DNA of 64,000 nucleotides from Gnetum montanum (taxonomy: Eukaryota > Streptophyta > Gnetopsida > Gnetales > Gnetaceae), in NCBI GenBank assembly GCA_015680685.1, contig MNCI01025086.1, positions 391,693 through 455,692 on the forward strand. Reading direction: 5' to 3'. Below the pieces are notes generated by a model that worked only from the letters and a program-made list of their open reading frames with translations, was not told the origin of the DNA and did not search any database. Positions 24,789 to 34,980 of this stretch are shown in pieces. Position numbers and translations under genes: made by a program. How positions within the stretch are numbered: position 1 is the first letter of the stretch; every line of letters begins with the position of its first letter.

Positions 24789-25651
24789 TGATGAGTGGTG
24801 AGTAGACCTAACACCCAACCATATGAATCATTAAGTGTTAATGTGCAATTCAGTCAAATTTCGTGGAATGATAGCCTTCTAAGTACACTGGTGTTTAGGA
24901 AGTGAAACTAACTATTACAATCGTTGTCTTGTCAATTACACTTATGAAATGCAAAGGTATGGTTAAGTGCAACTAATGCATATGATTTTTATCATTTTTA
25001 CGTTTTATGTTCTAAGTCACCTATGAATAAAGAATAAATAATTAAAGGTATTTAATTTCTAATTTAATCAAAATAGCTAACATTTAACTAATCCTAATAT
25101 AAGCATCTATTCCCAGATACTACACACATCTTGAACACGTTTAACGCTATTGTATTACCAAACGTTAAGTGTTACTAAGATTACCAAGTGCCAAGTGTAT
25201 GCTTTAAGTGGTCATACTTATGTGCTTAGTCTAGCTTAATTAATTACTTACTTAAAACATTAAAGGAAATTTCTTAAAATATTAAATGCATAAAGGAAAT
25301 AATTAATCTATTTCAAAGTGTTTTAAGGTTTATCAGAAAGCTCATCTTTATTTCTACACAAATTGTAGTGCTTAGGTACAACAATGCTTAAATAAAGATC
25401 TGTACACTCTTTGACTCCTATTGTGGGCACTTAGAAAAATATTCTTACTTCTAAATGACAAAACTACAAGAGCGTCACTAAAAATATGAGGCTTGTGCCA
25501 TAAATGTAGTTGGTGAGCATGTATTTATAGGCAAAACAAGGATACTGTTGACAAGTACACATCAATGGATCAAACCTTATGTCAATGGGATCATGTCAAT
25601 GGGGTCACATTGATGACATCCCATCGATGCAACCAATCAAAAAACTCATCA
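24789..25651 (-). repeat. 5' LTR of element 2 (863 bases)
   Basis: Starts TGATGAGTGG at 24789 and ends AACTCATCA at 25651 (plus reading). The TATA box is CCTATAAATAC on the minus strand at 25521-25532, with repeated TCAATGGGATC/CATCGATG boxes on its upstream side (25560-25630). It aligns with the 3' LTR throughout but with many substitutions, so the insertion is old. Confidence 0.87.
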
Positions 25652-26220
25652 ACTATGGTATAGAAATTTGGAAATTTTAAATCTTGAGAGCCTTAGCAAG
25701 GTTTCTAAAAATAATAGTTTTGAAGAATTATCCAACATCCAATCCAAGAAAGTTAAGGTATATGACACTTGTCAAAAAGATAAGTAATAATCCATATTTT
25801 ACAAGAGCAAAATTGATATTCCTACTAAACGTTCTCTTGAACTATTACATTTGGATTTGGTTGGACTTCCTAGAGCTTGTAGCTTAGTTGGTAACAGATA
25901 TTTTTTTTGTGATTGTTGATTATTACATAAGATTTACTTGGGTACTGCTACTAACCCATAAAGGTGAAGCATTTCATCATTTTAAAAAATTTTGCTACAT
26001 GATACAAAGAGAGAAGCGATACCTAATCAAGATGATTAAAAGTGACCATGGAGGAGAATTTGATAACCATGCCTTTAAGGAATACTATTATAATGAGAGT
26101 ATCAAATATGAATTTTCAGAACTAAGGATTCCTCAAGAAAACAAAGTTGCTAAATGAAAGAATTGTGTGCCATAAGAAATGACCAGAACCTTGCTTCATG
26201 AATAGATGTTGCCAAAATGA
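25652..26220 (+). pseudogene. copia integrase remnant (element 4, right half)
   Basis: Continues the protein broken at 12690: LWYRNLEILNLESLSKVSKNN, then KVYDTCQKDK (zinc-binding end), SLELLHLDLVGLPR and, from 25888, an 89-codon open stretch with FFVIVDYYIRFTWV and IKMIKSDHGGEFDNHAF, the integrase core with its second catalytic Asp. The reading then gives EMTRTLLHE and ends near 26220. The RT and RNase H parts and the 3' LTR are absent, so the element is truncated here. Confidence 0.85.
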
Positions 26221-26860
26221 ATCATTATATAAATAACTCTCATTTGAGTGATTTAGGCTTGAGAGTGCAAAGAACACATGGAGAGATCCATCAACAAGAT
26301 TAAAGATTCAAGAATCAAAGATCTTAACAAAAAATATTCTCAAAGTTGATTTTAACATAAAAAGATATTCAAGGAAAAGAAAGAAGGAGAATTGAGATAT
26401 TGAGATTATTAGCTAACATTGTCCATCACACATAGCAAGAGAAGGATTCATCTTATATTCTTACTTACCAACCTCAATTAATTACAATATTGGACTGTTG
26501 CTTAGCTTTAATTTCTTTTTAATTTGTTGTCTTTTGTAATAAACAGAATCTTTCTTATTACTCTTATTTTTTATAGCTACAAACTTCTCATGTTGGTGTT
26601 CATTTGTTGTTTCAACTATAATCTTCTTTTGTTGTTATTCTCTTAAATCATCACACCATTATATCATTTTCAATATCAAAGATATACACAAAATTACTAG
26701 GTGAAGCAAAAGGATATATAATGTTAGATTAATAAATAATCAACAACAACAAGATAGAGAGGAAGTCAATAGAATTTAGACTCACAATGAAGGTGATAAA
26801 AATGTTACAGAAGTCCTAGCAATGAATACCTCAAATGTGACATCATTATCAAAAGATAGG
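26221..26860. other. unassigned AT-rich stretch between copia and LINE remnants
   Basis: No gene, LTR or clear repeat found. It follows the point where copia element 4 breaks off and precedes the first readable LINE protein. It may hold the LINE upstream part too decayed to read, or a third element. Confidence 0.3.
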
Positions 26861-27158
26861 GAAAAAACATGTTATTTGATACTAAGTGTATAGAAGTTCA
26901 AGTGCAAGTTAAAAGAGCTAATCATGGTTTGGAGGTCATTAACACATATAAGAATCTTATTGAATTGAAGAAAAGGAAATTTATTAGGGAGCATTAGGCA
27001 CAACTTTTAATATGATTAAGAAGAATCCTAAGGCATGTTGACAATGTTTTTGTTAAAAATACTAGAAAAGATGAGATTTAAATTTTTTAGAATTTTTTAG
27101 AAATTACTAATTTATTTGGATCTCTCTTTAAATATGAATAGTTCATCCATATCTACTC
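26861..27158 (+). pseudogene. LINE ORF2, segment A (region before RT)
   Basis: Reads FDTKCIEVQVQVKRANHGLE, then NTYKNLIELKKRKFIREH.AQLL, the Lys/Arg-rich linker between endonuclease and RT in many LINEs (WFDxECxxARKxxK ... YKxLIKxKKRxFI), then KKNPKA. It ends at the element 5 insertion; the protein resumes at 35843. The endonuclease was not recognised. Confidence 0.6.
27154..27158 (+). repeat. target-site duplication of element 5 (TACTC; second copy 35843-35847)
   Basis: TACTC lies immediately before the 5' LTR (27159) and immediately after the 3' LTR (35842). The match is exact and the length is the usual 5 bases. Confidence 0.8.
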
Positions 27159-28010
27159 TAATGAATTGCATTTTTCTAGGCCCCGATATTGGGTATGTGA
27201 TATTATAGCTTGGATCACGATATTGAATACACGATATCATGGTTCCTATGTTGGCCTAAAAATATAGCACTTAGGTGCATAGGAAAGGAGTCTTTTTTTT
27301 AAGTCTTTAGTGTTGAGTCTTTTTGTCAGTTTCTAATTAGATTTTGATTTTCTCCCAAGTACATGCCCATAGTGTGTTGTTTGTAATTGTACGAAACCTT
27401 TGTTTGAGTGTGACATACTTGGACATGCACACAATTGGCAATAAAGATTGAGATTACTTCATTATTGCAGCATTCACTTAGTTTTTAATTGTTTAATTGT
27501 TAATTATTATTTATTATTTTCTTATTTAATATTTCTTTATCATTATTTACTATTCCTATTATTAATGTGAAATGGGTACATCTTAATCACGAACATTTAA
27601 GTGTAACTACTTGGCAACCCCAGTAGTGTATCTAGTAGTGCTCAAGTAATATGCGCTTGATAACCCTAGAAGTAGTACATGAGGTCCAAGTTGCATGTAG
27701 ATGATTAAGGACAAATTCTTATCACACTTAGGCTAGCTGAGATTTTATTTTCCATTGTCTATTAGTTCATTCAAGTTATTTCTTATTGAATTTAGGAGTA
27801 GCATAGTAATCAGGAATCACATCAAACACCTCACTATGGACTAAACCATATGTGACAAAGCAAATACTAGTCTAGGTGGGAAGATAGCAAATTGTGATCA
27901 ATGTATAATTATCTAGGTTTCATAACTAGTCTATCCATGGAGTTCGACTAGATCGTGCGTACATGCTCATATACGTATGGTTGATCGTAGGGGTACCTTG
28001 CTGCTCATCA
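27159..28010 (+). repeat. 5' LTR of element 5 (852 bases)
   Basis: Starts TAATGAATTG (TGATGAATTG in the 3' copy) and ends GCTCATCA. U3 has GATATT/GATATC boxes at 27180-27245. Aligns with 34981-35842 and 52617-53486 along its length, with a shared stretch on CACAATTGG and GTAGCATTCACTTA near 27430-27480. Confidence 0.88.
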
Positions 28011-28011
28011 T

Positions 28012-28029
28012 TGGCATAGTTACTAAGGA
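28012..28029 (+). other. primer binding site, element 5 (tRNA-Asp type)
   Basis: TGGCATAGTTACTAAGGA, one base after the LTR. Compare TGGCGCCGTTGCCGGGGA in active plant gypsy elements and TGGCATCGTTGCTAGGGA in element 6. Confidence 0.75.
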
Positions 28030-28141
28030 AAATGCTAGTTATTTAAATTAGTTATATCATATAAGATCGCTATAGTAGAATATTAAAAATAATATTTTAG
28101 AAGGAAATTAATTGAAATTAAGACACACACAATTCACAACA

Positions 28142-29560
28142 ATGTCTCTCTCACAAGACAATGTTAATGCAAAAACTAGCGAGACAATTCATTGGAGAAG
28201 CAATGAAATATATGACAATGAAGAAGTGTGGAGTCCTCAATCTTATGTAGGAGTTTCATATGTTCATGGACACCCTAGAGATATTCAAGAATTCTTGTCA
28301 TCCAACTCAGACACCTTTAGTGAGGATGGGACATCCCATAGAATGAGGGGGCTCGTAAGGCCTAGGACCTTCTCAATGGTTAGCAAAAGTTTATTTGGGG
28401 ATGATTGGGAGACTTAAAAAAGTCATTACGAGTCTTCCAGTTATTTCTTTTCCTCTACTTCTTCAATGTCAGGTCATGACATACATGACCATTTCTTAAG
28501 GGGTTAGTGTAGAAATAAAAATTGAACCCATGGGTAAAGTTAGGAACACCAACATGAACAAAGAAAACATTGTCCCAAATCATAAACTCATAACCTACTT
28601 AGTGATGATGAACCCCTACTAGCCACTAAGAGTGTAATGCATATACAAGAGGTTGTTTGAATATTCCATAGGCATTGTAAGGAAATTCATCTACCCAAGC
28701 TTGATTTAAATAACTTTCCCAAGTTTTCAAGAGGCTACAATTTAGATTCGCAACATCATTTAAAAGCCTTCAATGATGCTTGTGCATGCAACAACATTGA
28801 TAATGGATGGAAAAGACTTAAGCTCTTTCCTATTACACTCATTGGCTAGGAAAAAGTATGGAATAGGTCTTTAAAACTAAAATCCATTCACCATTGGCTG
28901 AAAATAGTAGAACTCTTTAATGAAAGATATCAAACTTATGCAAGGGTGTCAGCTTTGAGGAGGCAAAAACAAGAATGGAAATAAGGACAACATGAACCCT
29001 TGGACATGGCCTTAGAAAGAGATTACTCATTGTTAAAAAACTACCCAAGCCATGGGTTCTCCATAGAAGGGCTAATGTATCACATTATGGATGGGCTTTG
29101 TAATGAAACAAGGGACACCTTAGGGATGTATGCCCCAAGTCAATTATATGAACTACGAACCTACTAATTCCAAGAGCTTATTAAGCGAGTAGCAAAAGAA
29201 GAAGGAGAAATATCCAAATGGGAGAATGTTGAAAGATCTCAATAGAACCAAAATCTTAAAATAACAAATTTCCATGAAGAGGAGAAATCAACTCACCTTA
29301 AGGAGGTGGAATCATCTCCATCTTTGCCAATACTATAATCACTAACTGAAATTGAGGAAAATATTAATAAGATGATGAAATGGGTACATGAAAAATGTGG
29401 AGAATATGCAAACATTATCAAACGTAGAACCATGCAAGATCACTCTAATAACTAGAACCAATAGAGGGTGTCAAACTTGGAAACAAGATAGAACACCATT
29501 CGAAAATTGAAAAGGAGGGTTGAAAAAAATAAGGATAGAAACTCAACTACAAATCATAAG
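28142..29560 (+). pseudogene. gypsy-type gag remnant (element 5)
   Basis: Start chosen at the ATG at 28142 (MSLSQDN) because element 6 aligns from the same Met (53629). It is open to 28417, then broken. The capsid domain reads LPKLDLNNFPKFSRGYNLDS from about 28690, then WKRLKLFPITLIG, SLKLKSIHHW, VELFNERYQTYARV and GFSIEGLMYHIMDGLCNETR, the retrotransposon-gag fold order. A Cys/His pattern (CLYDHTKSNA.YCHIYMRIGKEC) at about 29575-29650 may be a degenerate zinc-binding end. Function: particle formation and RNA packaging in the ancestor. Confidence 0.75.
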
Positions 29561-30390
29561 TATCAACGTGATGTTTGTCTATATGATCACACCAAATCCA
29601 ATGCCTAGTATTGTCACATTTACATGAGAATTGGGAAGGAATGCTACATCTAGATTTCATACAGAAGTACTGTGTCCAACCACAGTGGAAAAACCCCCAG
29701 TCATGGGGGACACCACTACTAAATAAACCACACCATTCATATGCCTTGACACCAAATGCTTATTATGTTCAACATCCTATTTCTCTGATTGGATTGACAT
29801 CCTCTACTTCACTGCATCATTATCATTCTTCCAAATACTATCAAACCATGTCCTCTCTCATGGGATCACCACTTCATGTTCCTTACACTCCTCCTTGCTC
29901 TCAATATTCTCATTCTTCACCTCCTTCTACATCACCAATAGTTGTGCCAGAAGCTTTTGCACCATAGCACCAACCCACGAACGTTACTTGTGCTACTATT
30001 GTCAACAGTAGTGGAGGTCCTCCACAATGTCAAAAGCGTCCTTTCTTTAGGCATGACCATAGAAAGAAACAACATAGTTCTGAAACCACTGCATCATCTA
30101 ACTTAGCACAAGCTTAGTATATCATGCATCTTCCTCCTTGAACTCAGTGCCTCCTGTTACCTCATCTAGGCCATCAATTAACACTCTAGCAACCATGCAA
30201 CCTAATGGATATAACCATGTAGGGAGACATATCAATCATTGCATACCATCTCATGGTCATGGGTGCCATAGTGGGTTAGCTTATTATTACATGATCACAT
30301 CTTCTAATCTATCCCACTATGCCTACTTTAATCAAGTGTGTGAAACCCAATTTGGGTACATTCCTTCCACCACATCAAAAGATACTCAGT
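29561..30390 (+). pseudogene. Pro/Ser/His/Tyr-rich C-terminal extension of gag (element 5)
   Basis: From 29611 a 118-codon open stretch is rich in His, Pro, Ser and Tyr (HHYHSSKYYQTM, PPSTSPIVVPE). Then RPFFRHDHRK-like and ASSNLAQA-like segments lead to 30138-30392. Element 6 keeps the same features (55031-55612: CPFFRHDHKMGQ, ASSSLAQ, PHYAYSNQVCEP). The conserved points FFRHDH and HYAYxNQVCE argue for real protein rather than random low complexity. Frameshifts separate it from gag; I infer one original protein. Confidence 0.55.
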
Positions 30391-31380
30391 AAAGGCACTC
30401 AAACATTCAAACCACTAGGTATGTTTTGTTATACTCAATAAAGGCACTCAATAAAGAAACTCAATGTTGTTCTAGAGGGTCCCATTGGAAAGACATGCAT
30501 CCATGCCTAAAGGTTGGTGGCTTCTCCAGATCATCATTGGAAATGACAAAGTGCCAAAGTGGGTAGGCAAAGAAAAAGAAAATAAAGAAGAAAAACAACA
30601 AAGAAAGGATCAAGAAGAATGTGTTGTAGAAAAAATTCCAAATCACTCCTCCCTTGTACAAAACACTAAGTGATTGTATGCCTTATTGTCATGATGCTCT
30701 TATGGTTGTCCATCATTAAATGAAATAATGTGATGTCACTGATTAAAGGCATGGAATTGGTCTTGATTTTGGGATGAAAGGCTAATGATACAGTAATCAC
30801 ATCCCACAATTAGGATTCATTGTGCCCAGGGTAAGTTAACTCATGTCCCAATTTTGGTAATCCCTTCTATGATTCATTTCACCCCACTATCCAAGTATTT
30901 CTAACTTGTGTCTTGTGTGGCATAGAATTCATACCTCATCATGGTGGTATTTAACATGTGTGTGTTTTGTTGCATTGGTGAAAATTGCATTTAATCCTTC
31001 TAGTACCTATGGACATTTTAAAGTGTGGTTATGTAAGGACATGATAGGTTGGAACCTACTTTGGGGAGGACCCACTTACATAACTTTTGTAATTTGTACT
31101 TATTGCACACCACCATATCTTCTTCTACTCTTAGAGTACTGCCTTGCTAAACTTATTCTTACCAAATATTCCTGTGCATCACTGCATGTCCTTTTTCCTT
31201 GAAACTTACCCAAAAGAACTTTATTGTATAATTCCACTTTATTACTCTTTTGGTGCCTTAATGTCTACTAAAAATTATCCTATATCTTTGAAATTTATCT
31301 TAAATCCTTCATTCTTGGTTGTGAAAATTCAAAAATTTATTGATTTTTTCAAGTACCCTATTTTGGAGGGGATGCAATAG
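30391..31380 (+). other. non-coding spacer between gag and internal promoter (element 5)
   Basis: No credible ORF. Aligns with 55960-56970 of element 6 (shared words AGACATGCAYYCATGCCT near 30494 and 56136, GTTGGAACCTACTT near 31050 and 56637). The conserved G/A-rich block near 30480-30500 might be part of a packaging or regulatory region; this is a guess. Confidence 0.5.
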
Positions 31381-31465
31381 TGGGTACCCGATATTGGGTC
31401 TGACACAATATCATGTTTGCGCTAGTGCATACGTGATATCAAATCCATAAAACCTATATATATGG
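31381..31465 (+). promoter_or_regulatory. internal promoter for ORF2 (element 5)
   Basis: TATA box CTATATATATGG at 31454-31465. Upstream are GGGTACCCGATATTGGG, CAATATCATG and CGTGATATCA, the same GATATT/GATATC words as in the LTR U3 of this element (35004-35077). Element 6 has the same TATA at 57057-57068. From TATA to intron donor is about 250 bases in both. Confidence 0.62.
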
Positions 31466-31715
31466 ATTCCCTCATGCATGTCAATGTCATTTTCAACTAT
31501 TCATGTGAGGGGAGTGTTGCAATTTTCTTCCACAAATTTTCAAGCTTGTGCACCTATCATTTAAACATCAATATCTTGCTCATTAATGCTTTGATTCTCC
31601 TCCCAATCGAACCTACTTAAACCTAGAGTGTTTAACTCAACCATGGGGGAAGGGTATGCTCCAAGTTGTGCATAACATTTTTAAAATTCGCTATCGCCTG
31701 AAGGATATCATAAGG

Positions 31716-31971
31716 GTAAGTGATGTTAAGAAATGCTAAGAAAGTATGCCAAACTAATTTTGTTTCTTCACCCAAACCATGAAAATTATTTTTAGAGTCA
31801 CCTAATTAAATTGGGCCTGACATTAAAACTTTTAGGGGGATTTTCTTGAAAATTTCCAACTCTGAATCATACTAAGCAAGGATTGAACTCATTTAAAGGT
31901 AATGAGTAAGGTATAAGATAATTAAATTTTGTTAAATGACCTTACTAATAGTTGATTCTATGTGATTGTAG
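31716..31971 (+). other. 5'UTR intron before ORF2 (element 5)
   Basis: Donor ATAAGG|GTAAGT (a full consensus), acceptor TGTGATTGTAG| directly before ATG. A branch-point-like TTACTAAT lies near 31942. Length 256 bases; element 6 has 252. The G/GT donor, branch site and acceptor are conserved while sequence between differs. Confidence 0.65.
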
Positions 31972-34791
31972 ATGACCCCTAAATGAGGAAAATAGGGAGA
32001 ACCCTCTCAAGGTGCATCCAAATAGCCAAGGAGAGGCAGAGGCTAAGGACCTCCTATAGAACATGCAGAGTAGGAGGCACAATCATTCAACATTCATCAA
32101 GAACCCCCTCTTACTACATAATCTAGGCATGCAAAAGGTGGAGAAGGTAAGGCACCTGAATAGGGACAACATCTCACGTTGTCCTTGGAATGTGTTCATG
32201 TGATTCGGGAAAGGTCCACGTTAGCTGCAGTGATTGTGGAACTCAATTTTGGACCATTTACCAAAATTTTTCCTAAGTCAGTTAGAGATCAACTCAAAGG
32301 ATCTCGACTATGGCTTGTTCTCTTAGAGAGTGGAGAATGGTATTTGGGGGATTTTAGCATAATAAGGAATAAGGCACCACCACTGATATTTGTGGGATTT
32401 TAGTTGATTTATCTGCTAAGGCCATTTTGGAAGTTCTAAACCTTCTGAATATAGGTCCTAACATTGCTCACCTGTCTACTCACTCTAATGTTGATGCATG
32501 GAAAATATGGTTAAAAAGGATGTATGGAAAGGAAGATAAAACATATGGGGAACTCACCCTTGAAGAGAGAATCTATTTAAAAATTGGCATTCATCACATC
32601 TTTCCAACAAAAGGAATAAATAGAATTTTTACCTGTGTGGCTAGAGGAAATGCAATCTTGATGGGCAAGGTTGATGCCAACTAGCCCCATCTATATCTCA
32701 TAGAAATATTGTGGCGATTTGAAGAACGTAAGATGGGGAAGTTTGCATGTTCTTTTCCTTGTCTAATCAGGAAGTTATGTTGGTGTGCTAGAATTTTTGG
32801 GTACACTAATGATGTCCCCAGAAGAGCTCAAAATGCCTCATATGCTAAATTACTAAAGCCACTAGCATTGAGGAAAGATGTTTGTGAGACACTGGAGCTT
32901 GAGCAAGAGTAGATAGTTGGGCCAACTACATTTCAAACAATAGGGCTTAACCAACTTCTAGACATCAAGATCAATTAACAACAAGGAGGAAGGCCCATCA
33001 CATAACCCATAGGCTAGCAAGACCAACCGTCATTGTTGTCACAATATTATCGACCGTTGATGAGCCACCTCAGGGCCATTGCAAAATTAGTCAGTTGGGG
33101 AAGTTATGATGAGGCTAACCTCTTCAAGGTCATTAACAATGTCATATAGCCCACGATCTCAATTGATCATGCACGAGGTGAGGTTCCTATACAAACAGGA
33201 GAAGGGAAATCACATTGATCACAACAGATCTTTGAAAATGCGGCATTTTTTCAAGTGCAATTAGAAATTGGTGAAGGCACCACAATAGTGGTCATGGAAC
33301 ACCAAGATGCAAATGGAGTAGTAGAAGTGGTTGTAGACCACATCAACTAATCATTCAATGTCCCTATCATGCCATTGGTAGACCTCATAGGAACAAGTGA
33401 TGCTCAAGTCCTAGTTGGCCTCTCAATGACTTCTATAGAATATGAAGATGCTTTGGATCAGTTACTAAAAATAGGATAACTAATGATGTCCATGTTTGAC
33501 ATCCATCAAGATGTCATAGCAACACAATCAGATCTCATTTCCATAAAAGAAAAGCTGGTCATGGTGGAGGTTAGGTCTGAACATGCTGAGGACAAGTTGA
33601 AAATACTCCAAGAGAAGTTTGTTGCCCTGCAAGCCACATAGCGATATCCATCCCAACTTATCCCAATTGATCAACTAGAGTCATTTTAGATAGAGAAACT
33701 CAAAGGGTGGTAAGGGAAAAAGAGAAGGCTAAGTGGGATTCTTTGAAGGCACAAGCCCAAACATATGCACATGTTAAAGCACTCAAATCCTTACAAGAAG
33801 AAAATAAACTCCTTATCACTAAGAATCTCTAGTTGATCACAATTGAAAAAATAGAAGAATATTCTTGAGAAAAATTTATAGCAAATGTGAAAAAAATTAA
33901 TAAGGATCAACCAGAACATGAATCACTTAGTTAGAGAAAACATGACCCTCTCAATTGAGGAGGTACATGCAATCTATCAGAAGATGGCCATTGAAATAAG
34001 CATATGATAGAATAAAGGTAAGCAACATGAAAATTTTAAGGAACATTTCTGAGACCAAGTGGGGATGTACAAATAGAACATTGAAAAAGAAATCCATATG
34101 GCCAAGACCCATATCAACACTCTTAGTGCTCAAAACACTAACTGGTAGGCCATACTAGATACTTATGCCTTTGTCCACCAAGCAAAACTAAAGAGCCAGG
34201 ATCTACAGATCTAGGATCTCATTAAGCACATGGAGTTGGAAAACATGTGGTATGTCAACTTAGCCATGTTGATAGTAGGATTCCCAAGGATAGAATTGGA
34301 GAAGTAGGTAGTAGCCACCTATGCCAAGTATGAGGTAGAATTTGCTAAACACAAAAAGACACTACAAAAATTAGAGGTAGAANATAGAATTTGATGAACA
34401 CAAAAAGACACTACAAAAATTAGAGGTAGAAAATTTTAAGTTAGAGGTGGTCAAAGCTAGCTACCAAGGGCAAAAAGATGTCATGGTAGATTTGCCTCAA
34501 CTGCTCACAAATTACCAAGAATGTAGAGATAAAGCTAGAGCCTATGAGGAGGAATGATATTTTTTTTTAGCATGGTATGTCAAAGCCAATTAGATGTTTC
34601 AAGAAATGCCATGTCCATGGGAGGTTCCAACTCTATGAAATATTGGAACATCAGCATGGATGGCACACAATCCCCTAACCAAAGAAGAAAAGCTTCAAGC
34701 GCTCCTTTAGAGATATCCATTTCCAAAGCCTAGAGCACAAGATAAGGGGAAGAGGCCCATGGAGGATCCACCACCACTAGGAATCACATGA
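31972..34791 (+). pseudogene. ORF2 of element 5: plant-transposon-protein-like domain plus coiled coil
   Basis: Starts ATG at 31972 (MTPK; MAPK in the other copies) and would end at TGA 34789-34791, about 940 codons. A basic N-terminus is followed, from about 32190, by RERSTLAAVIVELNFGPFTK, then LTLEERIYLKIGIHHIFP and LMGKVDAN..HLYLIEIL up to 32850: the conserved globular domain. From about 33540 to 34560 the protein is Glu/Lys/Gln-rich coiled coil (VREKEKAKWDSLKAQAQTYA). The end is Pro-rich (EDPPPLGIT). A tandem duplication of about 50 bases flanks an N at 34383. Interrupted by many stops. Resembles PF20167 (recalled, not searched). No membrane segment seen. Confidence 0.72.
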
Positions 34792-34970
34792 GTACTAATA
34801 ATTTTGTCTTTTGTATTTCGTGTTAGTGTCCTAATTTTGTTTTGTTTAACTCCACACTGCGGCATGAGATAATTCATAGTTAGTCCATGATCCCATACCA
34901 ATCCACTATGTAATGAAATGAACTCATCCTCATTTTGATTATTTGACTCTAGGATGAGTTGTCATTCAAT

Positions 34971-34980
34971 CATGGGGGTA
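34971..34980 (+). other. polypurine tract, element 5
   Basis: CATGGGGGTA directly before the 3' LTR start TGATGAATTG. It is the expected start site for plus-strand synthesis. Confidence 0.7.

Larger units (their letters stand above)
12691..25651 (-). mobile_element. Ty3/gypsy LTR retrotransposon, element 2 (complete structure, decayed)
   Basis: About 13 kb, with LTRs at 24789-25651 (5') and 12691-13575 (3') bounded by the inverted ends TGATGAGT...ACTCATCA. Minus-strand order: LTR, tRNA-Asp-like primer site, gag, protease, RT, RNase H, integrase, long non-coding gap, internal promoter, intron, ORF2, LTR. The primer site, lack of chromodomain and an extra ORF after pol point to the Athila/Tat side of gypsy. 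It is inserted in copia element 4. Every ORF is broken by stops, so the element is dead, but no large part is missing. Confidence 0.88.

Noticed and set aside
30461-30661. minus-strand open stretch with a Phe-rich membrane-like segment
   Set aside because: It is the reverse of an A-rich spacer in element 5 and is not conserved in element 6.
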